DNA of 35,767 nt from Streptomyces shenzhenensis (GCF_021462265.1 NZ_JAJONF010000065.1:1-35767); one strand, 5' to 3'; positions 8,803-17,010 are shown, counted from the stretch's first letter. The notes: generated from the letters alone by a model not told the origin. Numbers and translations: made by a program.

Positions 8803-8997
8803 ATGAAGAAGGAACTCGCCACCGACGCCGCCGCGGCGGAACTGCGTCACGCCCGGTTCGGCCGGCTCCCCGAGCGCATCCGCTTCGACCAGATGACCCA
8901 GGAGGTGGAGGCCACCCCCGGCGGTGCCAAGGACTCGTACAACCCCGAGGGCAACTGGAAGTACTACTCGTGCCTGGCCCTCGACCTGGGGCTGTAG
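8803..8997 (+). CDS. Small hypothetical protein (64 aa)
   Basis: A 64-aa protein starting MKKELATDAAAAELRHARFG. ATG 8803 is chosen because GGAG sits 7 nt upstream; the frame is open back to 8701, but the longer version has no good ribosome site. The body is a charged helical segment (ERIRFDQMTQEVEA), and the C-terminal part has YNPEGNWKYYSCLALDLGL, where the aromatic cluster and terminal LDLGL look deliberate. I do not recognise a named family. It lies 73 bp upstream of the HTH / Tap-like / Tpg-like cluster on the same strand and could be part of that unit. No signal peptide or membrane segment is visible. Confidence 0.6.
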   Translation: MKKELATDAAAAELRHARFGRLPERIRFDQMTQEVEATPGGAKDSYNPEGNWKYYSCLALDLGL

Positions 8998-9070
8998 GCC
9001 CCGGGCCGGCCGTCGAGCCGCGATGCGGTTTCCGAATGAGGGGTGAGCTTCACGGGGTAGGGTCGACGGC

Positions 9071-9382
9071 GTGAGCATGAACCTTGAGGAGCGGGTCCGG
9101 TCGGCGGTGGCGGCACTCCTGCACGCCACCGGCGAATCGCAGACCAGGCTCGCCGACGCGCTGGGAGTCACCCAGGCCCAGGTGAGCCGCCGCCAGTCCG
9201 GCACCGCCGGGTGGAGTCTGAACGACTGCGAGGCGGTCGCCGCGCACTACGGCATCGACGCGCTCGATCTCCTCGCCGGACCGACCCGGGCCGTCGAGGC
9301 ACTGCCCGCCGCCCGCCGCCGCACCCCCGGCCGCCCGCCCGCCGGCGCACGTACCCCCACCGTCGAGGAGACGGTGCGATGA
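9071..9382 (+). CDS. Small XRE-type helix-turn-helix protein
   Basis: A 103-aa protein with an XRE/Cro-like DNA-binding domain (about residues 5-70). The HTH itself is QTRLADALGVTQAQVSRRQ followed by the family's third helix region LNDCEAVAAHYGI. The C-terminal 30 residues are Pro/Arg-rich and probably disordered. GTG 9071 (MSMNLEE) or ATG 9077 may be the true start; no strong ribosome site separates them. Its stop codon overlaps the ATG of the Tap-like gene in an ATGA junction, with GAGGAG inside this gene serving the next one, so the two are translationally coupled. It is probably a regulator or DNA-binding accessory of the downstream pair. Confidence 0.85.
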   Translation: MSMNLEERVRSAVAALLHATGESQTRLADALGVTQAQVSRRQSGTAGWSLNDCEAVAAHYGIDALDLLAGPTRAVEALPAARRRTPGRPPAGARTPTVEETVR

Positions 9383-10908
9383 CGGACTTCGGCGCGATCG
9401 ACGCCCTGCTCGCCGGAGCGAGGAAAGAGGTACCGCTGCCGCCCGCCGAGGAACGGCGCAGGCTGCGCGAGGAGCTGAACCTCTCCCGCCCCCAGCTCGC
9501 ACAGGCCCTGAGCGTCAGCTCGTCCACGGTCGCAGGCTGGGAGACCGGACGCGACCCGAGTGGCGAGACCCGGGAGAAGTACGCGTACTTCCTCGAAGGG
9601 GCACGCACCAAGCTGGCCGCCGTCGCCGCCGAGTCCCACGGCGCGGAAGCGGGCGGCGGCCCGGAAGAGCCCGGCGACCCTGCGGAGCTCCACGACACGG
9701 AGGAGCTCGACGGCACGCGTGCGGTCGTCCATGACGGCGACGACGGGGCCACGCTCACCACACCCCAGCCCTGCGTCCTGTGCGGACAGCCCGCCCACCA
9801 CCAGGTGGCGGGCTTCCCCCAGCACCTGGCCCCGGCGGACTGCGGCACCCCGACCCCCTCGGCCCCGTCCGGGCACGGCACGCCGCCCACACCGGCCTCC
9901 GCGTCCGCGCGGCGCGGCGTCAAGATCGTGCCCGTCGGCCGTCGCCTGAAGTCCGCCGACGCCCCGGACCTGATCGGGTCCGCCGTCGCCGCCGCCCTCG
10001 CCGAGCACTCCGGTGACGTCGAGGCGGCGACCGCGGCACTGGTGAAACGGGCGATCCCCGATGCCATGGCCCTGCTGGACCACAGCCGCATGGGCGGCCG
10101 CTACGAACTGGTCGCCCACCCCTGGCTGCCCGACGTCCTGCGCAAACAGTCCTCCCGCGGCGCCGACCAGATCTGGGAGGCCCGCCCCAAGTGGACGAGG
10201 CCCGAACTGCCGCCCGGTGAGCATGAGATCACCGCGCTGGACGTCAACGGCGCCTACCTCAGCGCGCTCAAGACCCACCTCCCGCTCGGCCAGCTCGAAC
10301 ATTCCACCGGCGACCACCACGACCGCCGCCGCGCCGGCGTCCACCTGATCACCCCGCCCGCCTGGGGGCACGACGCCTACCTGCCCAACCGATCGGCAGC
10401 CGGGACGAACCCGGCCCGCTGTGGGTCACCGAACCCACCCTGCGTCTCCTGCTGCGGGTGTCGGGCCCGAAGTACCGGCTGTGCGCCCCCCCCGCAGATC
10501 CACGAGTCGTGGACGTCGGGCGCCACGGAGGGCCTGCTGGAGAAGTTCCGCGTCACACTGAAGGACGCCCGGGACCGGGCGATCGCCGACGGCGACGAGG
10601 TGACGCTGGAGTACGTCAAGGCCATGTACTCCAAGTTCGTCTCCACACTGGGGGAGTCCAACTACAACCGCGAGCTGTACCGCACCGACTGGATGCACCT
10701 CATCCGCTCCCAGGCCTTCGCCAACCTGTGGTGGAAGGCCCACCGCGCCTACGACGAGGGCCTGCTGGTCGTACGCGCCATGGGCACCGACGAGCTGCAC
10801 GTCAGCGGCGACTGGCGGGCGGTGTTCCCCGAGGGCCGGGGCGTCGCCGAGGTGAAGGTCAAGGACGTGTACGCGGTGGGCACCGGGCCGGCCGACGACG
10901 ACACGTGA
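9379..10908 (+). CDS. Tap-like protein: HTH domain fused to a phi29-like DNA polymerase palm
   Basis: A 509-aa protein resembling the Streptomyces telomere-associated protein Tap in layout. Residues about 28-76 form an XRE-type HTH (LSRPQLAQALSVSSSTVAGW). A linker holds a possible zinc site (CVLC at 132-135, further Cys at 155). From about residue 280 the pattern follows protein-primed family B polymerases: LDVNGAYLSAL like phi29 motif A (Asp288), PLWVTEPTLRLLL and ATEGLLEKF in the same order as in phi29 polymerase, KAMYSKFVS like the motif-B region LNSLYGKFAS, and MGTDELHVSG at motif C. Motif C keeps only the second Asp (471), so polymerase activity is doubtful. No exonuclease domain is present. 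Residues 337-371 are read in the wrong frame (see findings). It is coupled to the HTH gene before it and followed by a Tpg-like gene. The telomere role is inferred. Confidence 0.7.
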   Translation: MTDFGAIDALLAGARKEVPLPPAEERRRLREELNLSRPQLAQALSVSSSTVAGWETGRDPSGETREKYAYFLEGARTKLAAVAAESHGAEAGGGPEEPGDPAELHDTEELDGTRAVVHDGDDGATLTTPQPCVLCGQPAHHQVAGFPQHLAPADCGTPTPSAPSGHGTPPTPASASARRGVKIVPVGRRLKSADAPDLIGSAVAAALAEHSGDVEAATAALVKRAIPDAMALLDHSRMGGRYELVAHPWLPDVLRKQSSRGADQIWEARPKWTRPELPPGEHEITALDVNGAYLSALKTHLPLGQLEHSTGDHHDRRRAGVHLITPPAWGHDAYLPNRSAAGTNPARCGSPNPPCVSCCGCRARSTGCAPPPQIHESWTSGATEGLLEKFRVTLKDARDRAIADGDEVTLEYVKAMYSKFVSTLGESNYNRELYRTDWMHLIRSQAFANLWWKAHRAYDEGLLVVRAMGTDELHVSGDWRAVFPEGRGVAEVKVKDVYAVGTGPADDDT

Positions 10909-10963
10909 ACCGCTGTACTCTCTTGAGCATCCGTCACCCGGCCGCGCAGCGAGGAGTGCAGAG

Positions 10964-11539
10964 ATGCCGGAGAGGAACATCGACTTCGGCAAGTTCGGAG
11001 CCCGCGGCATCAAGGGACACGAGGCCGCGGCCCGCCAACTCGACGCGCTCGCCGGCTTCGTCGCCACCCCCATCACACAACACTGCGGTCTGCTCGCCCG
11101 GCTGCACTACCTGACCCGCACCGACCGCGCCCGCCAGGCGGCCCGCGAGGCCGGCCTCACCGTCACCGACCGCACCCTGAACGCCTGGCTGGACGGCAGA
11201 CGCAGCCCCTCCAGGAAGAACCTCCAGGCCGTCGAGGCCGCCTACCGCACGGTCCGCCGCCACAACGTGGCCCGCTACCTGACCGTCCGCCTCAACCGCG
11301 AGGGCCGCGGCACCCGCGTCGAGTTCCATCCCCTCAACCAGTCCCAGGTGACCCGCCCGCACCAGCGCGTCCTCTCCTTCCGCACCCTCAACGTGCGCCA
11401 CTGGGACCGGATCGTCGAGGCCTGGGCCAACGACGACGAGGACGCCCTCGACGACGCCTGGATCAACGACGCGACGGCGGACCTCGGCTCCGAGTGGGGC
11501 CAGTACGAATACGTCACCAACGTCGGCTTCGCGGCCTGA
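10964..11539 (+). CDS. Tpg-like HTH protein (candidate terminal protein)
   Basis: A 191-aa basic protein starting at ATG 10964, with GAGGAG 7 nt upstream. Residues about 35-90 contain a helix-turn-helix-like block, AAREAGLTVTDRTLNAWLDG, followed by RRSPSRKNLQAVEAAYRTVR and a basic stretch NVARYLTVRLNREGRGTRVE. This is the arrangement I recall for Tpg, the terminal protein attached to Streptomyces telomeres: about 185 aa, an HTH near residue 50, then an RxR-containing beta region. The C-terminal half (HWDRIVEAWANDDEDALDDA) is acidic. Its position directly after the Tap-like gene matches the usual tap-tpg neighbourhood, although order and spacing vary. Sequence identity to Tpg looks low, so it could instead be a plasmid-type regulator; the terminal-protein role is inference. 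Confidence 0.55.
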   Translation: MPERNIDFGKFGARGIKGHEAAARQLDALAGFVATPITQHCGLLARLHYLTRTDRARQAAREAGLTVTDRTLNAWLDGRRSPSRKNLQAVEAAYRTVRRHNVARYLTVRLNREGRGTRVEFHPLNQSQVTRPHQRVLSFRTLNVRHWDRIVEAWANDDEDALDDAWINDATADLGSEWGQYEYVTNVGFAA

Positions 11540-11610
11540 CCCCGATGGGCATGGCGCATCACAGGGCCGATCCTGCCTCTCGGGTGCGCAACGAGGCCAC
11601 CGTCTTTTGA

Positions 11611-11640
11611 CGTTGCGGCTAACCTTTGCAGGCCGCAACG
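11611..11640. repeat. Inverted repeat downstream of the Tpg-like gene
   Basis: A perfect 9-bp inverted repeat, CGTTGCGGC / GCCGCAACG, with a 12-nt spacer, 72 bp after the stop of the Tpg-like gene. It may be the terminator of the cluster (no U-tract) or a binding site for one of its HTH proteins. The surrounding 316 bases (11540-11855) hold no convincing gene. Confidence 0.5.
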
Positions 11641-11855
11641 CTGCCCCGCCTCGCACTGGCGGCCGTCGTTACAGCCTCAGTCCTCACTGTTCTCACCGGG
11701 ACCCGTCGACAACGCGACGGACTTCGAACTTCGTCAAGCGTGACTGGACTGGCAACAGCAGCAGCAACCGGCGAAGCGACAGCTGAGAAGTCGGTGTCTC
11801 TTGTTCGTGAGCACCGGCATCATGGTCGCCGGTAGGTTCATGTGCGAGAGGACGA

Positions 11856-12395
11856 GTGCGACGGGTGTCCGGAGTCGGGCAGGCGGATCTGACGGCGCTG
11901 TGGCAGCAGCGTTGGCCCAGTTGTCCGCCGGTTGGGTACAAGCTCCGGGGCCCGTACCGGGATGTCTGGACACGTTTTCACAGCCTGCCGGGATCGAAGC
12001 GGTACGCGGAGTACGAGAGCGAGTAATCCGTCGTCCTGGAGCGTTACAACATCGCCCTCGACGAGCTGTTCGATGGTGCGGACGTGTATGTGATCACACC
12101 ACTCCGGACTACCGAAGCGGAGGTTCCACCACCGCAGGCCGTCACCGGGTATTGGCAGAGCCTGCTGGTGGAAGACGATCCTGACCCTGCATTCCGCACG
12201 TACTGCCACCTCTTCGCCTCCCGTCGGCGTGGCTGTATCGACGGGCTGCTCCGAGACATCGCCGACGACAAGGTGGCGGGCGTCCTCATCACCGACACCC
12301 GGATGCAGCGCATCCACCACCCCTACGACGGTGGCGCCGACGTTTTCCTCGCCACGTCCGAGGACCGGGACCGGGTGCCCGCACGGTCGACCTGA
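11856..12395 (+). pseudogene. DUF3885-type protein interrupted by an in-frame stop
   Basis: One continuous frame that resembles DUF3885 proteins, starting at GTG 11856 behind GAGAGG. The first part reads DLTALWQQRWPSCPPVGYKL and ends RYAEYESE followed by TAA at 12024-12026. The same frame then continues SVVLERYNIALDELFDGADV and reaches the domain hallmark HHPYDGGADVFLATSEDRDR. Only the TAA separates the two halves, so this is a simple nonsense mutation rather than a frameshift. The end (VPARST) is also shorter and different from what I expect of the family. The second half could be reinitiated, but it lacks a clear ribosome site. The function of DUF3885 is unknown. Confidence 0.7.
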
Positions 12396-12571
12396 TCCTG
12401 CTCGCGCTCGCCGCCGCAGGCCTCGCACGCGTTCGCCGGACCCTTGCCCGCCACGGCGACATCGCCTGTGCGGACCTGGCCGACGTCGACCAGGCTGACC
12501 GGAGTACCGCAGGCCGAGTCGGGTGTCAGGGGACGCGGTGGGATGGCGACCGGTACGAGACATACCGGGCG

Positions 12572-12951
12572 GATTGCACCCAGTTCGAGGCGGTGATGGA
12601 CAAGATCCGGGTGCTCAGAACTGGGTGGGGGCGTCCGCGTCGCACACCTGACAGCGTGGGTGCCGACAAGGCGTGCAGCAACCGTGCCATCCGCTCCTAC
12701 CTGTGTCGGCGTGGCATCCGGCGCGTGACACCGGAGAAGAAGGACCAACTGGCCGGACGCCGACGCCGTGCTCGCAGGGTGGACGGCCCTCTGGCTTTGA
12801 CTCCGCGCGGGGCAAGAAGCGCAACACGGTCGAGCGGGCGATCAACAAGCTGAAACAGCTCCGGGCCGTCGCCACCCGCTATGACATGCGCGGACACCTC
12901 TACCTGGGCACCCTTACCGCTGCCGTGGTCATGATCTGGCTCCGATCGTGA
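12572..12951 (+). mobile_element. IS5-type transposase, C-terminal fragment with frameshift
   Basis: The C-terminal portion of a DDE transposase of the IS5 superfamily. The first frame has FEAVMDKIRVL, GRPRRTPDSVGADKA and AIRSYLCRRGIRRVTPEKKD. After a one-base loss near 12778 the sequence continues as GGRPSGFDSARGKKRNTVER, INKLKQLRAVATRYD and VVMIWLRS. The final catalytic Glu (NTVER) is present, but the N-terminal Asp-containing half is absent, so the fragment is inactive. Its stop codon abuts the stop of the convergent methyltransferase gene, so the right IS end probably lies at or inside that junction. The 175 bases before it (12396-12571) hold nothing I can name. Confidence 0.85.
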
Positions 12952-13614
12952 TCAAGATTCCCCAGTTCGGTTGCCGGCGCCCCAGAAGAACGGGCCAGCT
13001 GTCGGCGTGACTGTGATGTCCCAGCCGAGCTCGCGAAGGTGTCTTTCCAGCTCTGCCGGCTCATACGGAACTTTCACGATTCGATAGGCCGTCCCATCAG
13101 GGATGCGCCGCTGGATGGTGGACGATGCCGGGCCCTCGACGAGCTCCTCTGGTGTTCGGTAGTGGTCATCGACAAAGAACACCCGGCCCCGCGGCGCGAG
13201 GGCAGTGGTCACCAGAGACCAGAAGGACTCGAATCGCCTGGCCGGCACGTGCGAGAGCCAGAACCCCATGAAGACGACGTCATAACGGCGGTCAGGTTCC
13301 CAGGCGAACAGGTCAGCCCTGACGAATCTCACCTGGGCACTGTCGGAGACGCGGCTCGCGGCGATCGCGAGCATTTCCGGGGACGCATCGACGGCAGTGA
13401 CGTCGCCGGCGTGGCGGAGAAGCTGCGGGGTCCAGGTGCCGGGACCACAGGCCAGTTCCAGCACACTGCCCGCCGGCCGGAACGCGTCGAGCGCCTCAGC
13501 CAGCTCAGCCCCGCCGGGAAGATCGAGGAGCTTGTCAAGGTAGTCCGGCGCAAGGGCGCTGTAGTAGGCACGCTGTTCGGACAGAAGCTGTTCCTGAGCT
13601 GGTCCGGTGTTCAT
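12952..13614 (-). CDS. Class I SAM-dependent methyltransferase
   Basis: A 220-aa methyltransferase with a Rossmann-like fold. Motif I is VLELACGPGTWT (residues about 50-61), the acidic strand-2 end is VTAVDASPEML, and the segment after strand 4 is YDVVFMGFWLSHVP. A further FFVDDHYRTPEE follows. No membrane segment or extra domain is present; the length is normal for stand-alone small-molecule methyltransferases. The substrate cannot be read from the sequence. The C terminus (GPFFWGAGNRTGES) ends immediately against the IS5 fragment, so the last few residues and the stop codon may derive from the IS end. No operon partner is visible. Confidence 0.88.
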   Translation of the reverse strand: MNTGPAQEQLLSEQRAYYSALAPDYLDKLLDLPGGAELAEALDAFRPAGSVLELACGPGTWTPQLLRHAGDVTAVDASPEMLAIAASRVSDSAQVRFVRADLFAWEPDRRYDVVFMGFWLSHVPARRFESFWSLVTTALAPRGRVFFVDDHYRTPEELVEGPASSTIQRRIPDGTAYRIVKVPYEPAELERHLRELGWDITVTPTAGPFFWGAGNRTGES

Positions 13615-13979
13615 AGCGCCACTGTGGGACTTGCCCCAGAGGCAAGGTCAACCCTCAGAAGGAGTGGCTGGCACTGCCTCGCCGGTCGTGATCGGAGAGA
13701 CAGCGCCTAGATCGACTTTCGTTCTGGCCTCGCACTTCGCAGGGCAGGTCACCCGATCGTGAAGATCAACCGGTCACGATCCGTCGCCATCGTGCAATCG
13801 GCCGCGCGATATGTCACAACTGAGTCCACGAGTCCGAGAACGACCAACGATCTTGAGTTGAGGCGTTCCTGACGGGGGACCCGCGAAGTACGGATCTAGC
13901 CGTTCAGTAGTGCAAAGGTCGCAAGGCGGCATCCTGCCGGGTGATGCTGGGCAGATAACTCGCGCGCATCAATCCTGGC
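13615..13979. other. Intergenic region before the P450 gene
   Basis: 365 bases between the divergent methyltransferase and P450 genes. No coding pattern, strong hairpin or clear promoter hexamers could be picked out; it presumably holds both promoters. Confidence 0.5.
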
Positions 13980-15404
13980 ATGAGGAGCGTCAAGGCCGTG
14001 ACCGCCTCACCCCCCACATCTGCCTCTGTTCCGACCGCGCCTGGCGGGCTCCCGCTGATCGGGCATGCCCACTATCTGGCGAAGACCCCGCTGCCGTTCA
14101 TCACCTCGCTTCGTGACCACGGCAGCGTTGTCCGCATACGTCTGGGCCCGACCCCCGCATACGTGGTCACCGATCCTGAGCTCACCCGCACCGTACTGGT
14201 CACCGAGGCAGCGCACTTCGCGAAGGGCGGAAAGGTCTTCGAAGTCCTGCGGGGTGTCTTCGGCGACGGTCTGGCCACTGTCGCCGACGGCGACATCCAC
14301 CTGCGCAACCGCCGCCTGATGCAGCCCATGTTCAACAAGGCCCATATCGCCACCCGCGGCAACGCCATGATCGACCAGGTCAGGTCCATGGTCAGCGCAT
14401 GGGAGGAAGATCAACTCCGCAACGTGTTCGTGGACATGAACGACGTCACCCTCGCCGCCTTCCTCGTCGCTCTCTTCGGCATGGATCTACCCGCGAACCT
14501 GCAAAGGGAGTTCGCCGTCCTCATGCCCGTGATCATGAAGGGAGCGATCCGGCAGACCATCCTGCCCCCCTGGGTGACCCGACTCCCGCTGCCCGCGAAC
14601 CGAGCCCACACCCACCGGGTCGCCCGCCTGCGTGCCCTCATCGACCAGGCCATCGACCACCACTCCGGTCGGCCGGTGGGCACACCCCCCGCCACCGCCC
14701 ATGATCCGGCCGAAGCTGCAGGATGCCCCCACAGGGCCGCCGCCGACAACGCGCAGGCCAGGTTGTTCGAAACCCTGTTGACAGCCGGGGATCAGTTCAC
14801 CCGTCGGCAGCTCCAGGATGAAGCCATCACCCTGATGAACGCGGCGATTGAGACCACGGCCACCACCCTCGCCTGGACGTTGTACGAGCTCACCCAACAC
14901 CCCGAGATCGAACAGTGCCTGCGCGCCGAACTCACTGCCGTCTGCACCGGGCGGCCCTTGATCCAAGAAGACCTCGACCGGCTCCCCTACAGCCGGCAGG
15001 TCCTACAGGAAGCCGTCCGAAAATACGGGCCGGCCTGGATGGTGACCCGAATCGCCACCCGGGACATCGACCTAGGCGGCCACCACATCCCCCAGGGCGC
15101 CGACATCGTGTGGAGCCCCTACCTTCACCAGAACGACCCCGCCCACTTCCCCGAACCGGCCACCTTCAACCCCGACCGCTGGCCCTCCGATCGCGTACCC
15201 ACAACCCGCGATTCCCTCTTCGCCTTCGGAGACGGCCGTCGCAAGTGCATCGGGGAGAACTTCGCCTGGACCGAAATGCAGATCATCCTGGCAACCATCC
15301 TGCAAACCTGGCCCCGTCTCCGCCTCGTCTCCCGCCCTCCCCGCCCTCAGACAGCCATCACCGTCAAGCCGGACAAACTGACCATTTCCTTCGGATCCTC
15401 TTAA
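13980..15404 (+). CDS. Cytochrome P450, terpene-oxygenase-like
   Basis: A 474-aa P450 monooxygenase. The N-terminal proline-rich GGLPLIGHAHYL, the I-helix motif AAIETTATTL (Glu291-Thr292-Thr293), the K-helix E-x-x-R (EAVR, 344-347) and the heme loop FAFGDGRRKCIGENF (Cys423) are all present, so it looks catalytically competent. The pattern SLRDHGSVVRIRLGP and the absence of a membrane anchor recall bacterial terpene-tailoring P450s such as CYP170A1 and CYP183A1. A 25-30 residue His/Ala/Pro-rich insertion (around residues 228-258) sits between the F/G and I helices. The start may instead be GTG 13998, which AGGAG precedes by 10 nt. No terpene synthase, ferredoxin or reductase gene is adjacent, so substrate and redox partner are unknown. 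Confidence 0.92.
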   Translation: MRSVKAVTASPPTSASVPTAPGGLPLIGHAHYLAKTPLPFITSLRDHGSVVRIRLGPTPAYVVTDPELTRTVLVTEAAHFAKGGKVFEVLRGVFGDGLATVADGDIHLRNRRLMQPMFNKAHIATRGNAMIDQVRSMVSAWEEDQLRNVFVDMNDVTLAAFLVALFGMDLPANLQREFAVLMPVIMKGAIRQTILPPWVTRLPLPANRAHTHRVARLRALIDQAIDHHSGRPVGTPPATAHDPAEAAGCPHRAAADNAQARLFETLLTAGDQFTRRQLQDEAITLMNAAIETTATTLAWTLYELTQHPEIEQCLRAELTAVCTGRPLIQEDLDRLPYSRQVLQEAVRKYGPAWMVTRIATRDIDLGGHHIPQGADIVWSPYLHQNDPAHFPEPATFNPDRWPSDRVPTTRDSLFAFGDGRRKCIGENFAWTEMQIILATILQTWPRLRLVSRPPRPQTAITVKPDKLTISFGSS

Positions 15405-15597
15405 TCAGCAGGCGCTCGCCCGGCCCGCGCCCGAAAACCGAAGATCCGATCAGCAGCCCGCCCGGGACACTCATCGGAGGCAGGCAAACCGCTCACGGCG
15501 GCGAAGAAGCAGTCCAACAAGTGTCGGCGTAGGCGGTCGCGCAGCGCAGCGGGCTTGGCACTGACCCTGACTGCTGGAGTCCGGCTGTCTCGACGCC

Positions 15598-16128
15598 TTG
15601 CGGAGTGTGGCCTCCAACCACCTCAGACCGGACAGTCTCAGGACGGCGGTCGGCCGCCGTCGGACCTACTGCTCGGGAAAGTGCCGCAGCGCTGCCCGCA
15701 CCAGCGACGACATCCGGGGCCGGCGTGTCTGCCTGGTCTGCAACGGCCCCTTCAAGGCGTCAAAACCACTCGCCAGACCTACTGTTCTCCGGCCTGTCGC
15801 AAAGATGCTGGGCGCCGCCGCGACCAGGCAAGAGACGAAGACCGCGCACGTCGTCTCGGTGAGACCACTTCTCTGCCGTCGTGGCCCGAGCTGCCTGCAC
15901 CGTCCAAACCTCTCAGCCCGCCCCTCGCGCGTGAGCAAGCGGCCGCGGAACGTGACCCGCTGGAGCCGACCGCAACCCGCAACTGTCCCCACTGTCGGCA
16001 GCCGGTCACCATCGTCGCGCTTCTCGCGCCGCCCCGAAGCCGCAGCGCACCGGCCGCCTTCGGCCCGATGGGGCCGAACGCCTTGTGAGGCTTGCCGGAC
16101 GGTCGGCCCAGACCGCGAACGAGGCTGA
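15598..16128 (+). pseudogene. Decayed double zinc-ribbon protein
   Basis: A coding region spread over at least two frames. One frame carries GRRRTYCSGKCRSAAR and CLVCNGPFKASKP; near 15775 the pattern shifts to RQTYCSPACRKDAGRR and a Pro-rich linker, then NCPHCRQPVTIVALLA; near 16030 it shifts again. The paired C-x3-C and C-x2-C knuckles suggest a small zinc-binding protein of a kind I recall, without a function, from Streptomyces accessory DNA. At least two indels make it a pseudogene unless they are assembly errors. 15405-15597 upstream has no recognisable feature. Confidence 0.5.
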
Positions 16129-16129
16129 C

Positions 16130-16450
16130 TTCTCGGCCGGCTACGACCGCTGTCTGCGGTGGGCTGAACTGACGACCCGCGTGAACGGGAGCGGGTGCTG
16201 TGGCGCCGCGATGCGAGCGTGTGGCGAACAAACTCCGTGGCCGGCGGGCGGAGTTGCTCTCCGGGGCCATGGAGAAGGTGCCCGCTGGGTCCTGGGACCC
16301 CTACCAGGGCGCCCACGACAAGAAGGTCGCGGTGATGCAGCAATTCTGCCCCGCTACCGGGCGGCCCGATTCGTCGATCAGGCAGCGCGAGGCGTGGAAC
16401 GGCTACCTCATCTGCCTCTGGCCGAACTCCCGGTGCACCCGCCGCGATGT
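16130..16450 (+). pseudogene. Decayed hypothetical gene over three frames
   Basis: Plausible protein-like segments follow one another in different plus-strand frames: FSAGYDRCLRWAELTTR, then RERVLWRRDASVWRTNSVA, then LSGAMEKVPAGSWDPYQGAH and KKVAVMQQF, then LPRYRAARFVDQAARGVERL. Together they resemble a helical protein of about 110 aa broken by three indels. I do not recognise the family. 16450-16690 has no convincing content. Confidence 0.35.
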
Positions 16451-16689
16451 GCTGTCGGCTGCTCAGGAGGCCGGACTCGAGGCTCTGCCGGGATGGGCCG
16501 GGAACCAACGCGGAGACCAGTGGACTCCAGCAGCTCGCGGACTTCGATTCAGCGCGAGGGCGCACCTTCAGCCGAGCCTGACACGCGGCGACGAGCAGGA
16601 GGTGGCACTCGCCAGGTGGAAGCGCCACAACAGGAACCGTCTCCAGGGCCGCAGCGACGCCAAAGCGCTTCAGCCGCGGGCGCTGCCGG

Positions 16690-17010
16690 CCCGGGTCATG
16701 TCCACGGTCGGGGTGGCCGATACGGTCCCGCCCGATTCCGTGACCTGTGTCCATTCCTGCTCGGCGAACTCGGTGGCGTGGACATAGTTCACGTCAGGTC
16801 CGAGAAGGCCCTGGCGCCCGAGCTGGTCGACCGCGCCGGGCAGGCCCGCCATCCCGGCGTACAGGGAGATCGGCAGTCCCAGTTCGCGAGCGAGGCCGAA
16901 CTCGTACTCGTTCTCCGCCGGCGTCGCCATGGACGGGCCGCACAGGGCGAGCCCGAGTGCGATGCGGCCGTCCAGCCGGTGTGGCGCGGGTGCGGCATGC
17001 AGGTGCCGGG
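16690..17010 (-). pseudogene. Amidohydrolase (deaminase-like) internal fragment
   Basis: About 100 codons with clear amidohydrolase-superfamily character: GRIALGLALCGPSMATPAEN, EFGLARELGLPISLYAG, GLLGPDVNYVHATEF and ESGGTVSATPTVDM. These correspond to the middle of cytosine- or guanine-deaminase-like metal hydrolases, between the second and third metal-ligand regions. The N-terminal HxH motif and everything after VDM are missing, and the sequence on either side is unrelated. It is therefore a relic, not a functional gene. 17011-17197 has no recognisable content. Confidence 0.65.
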
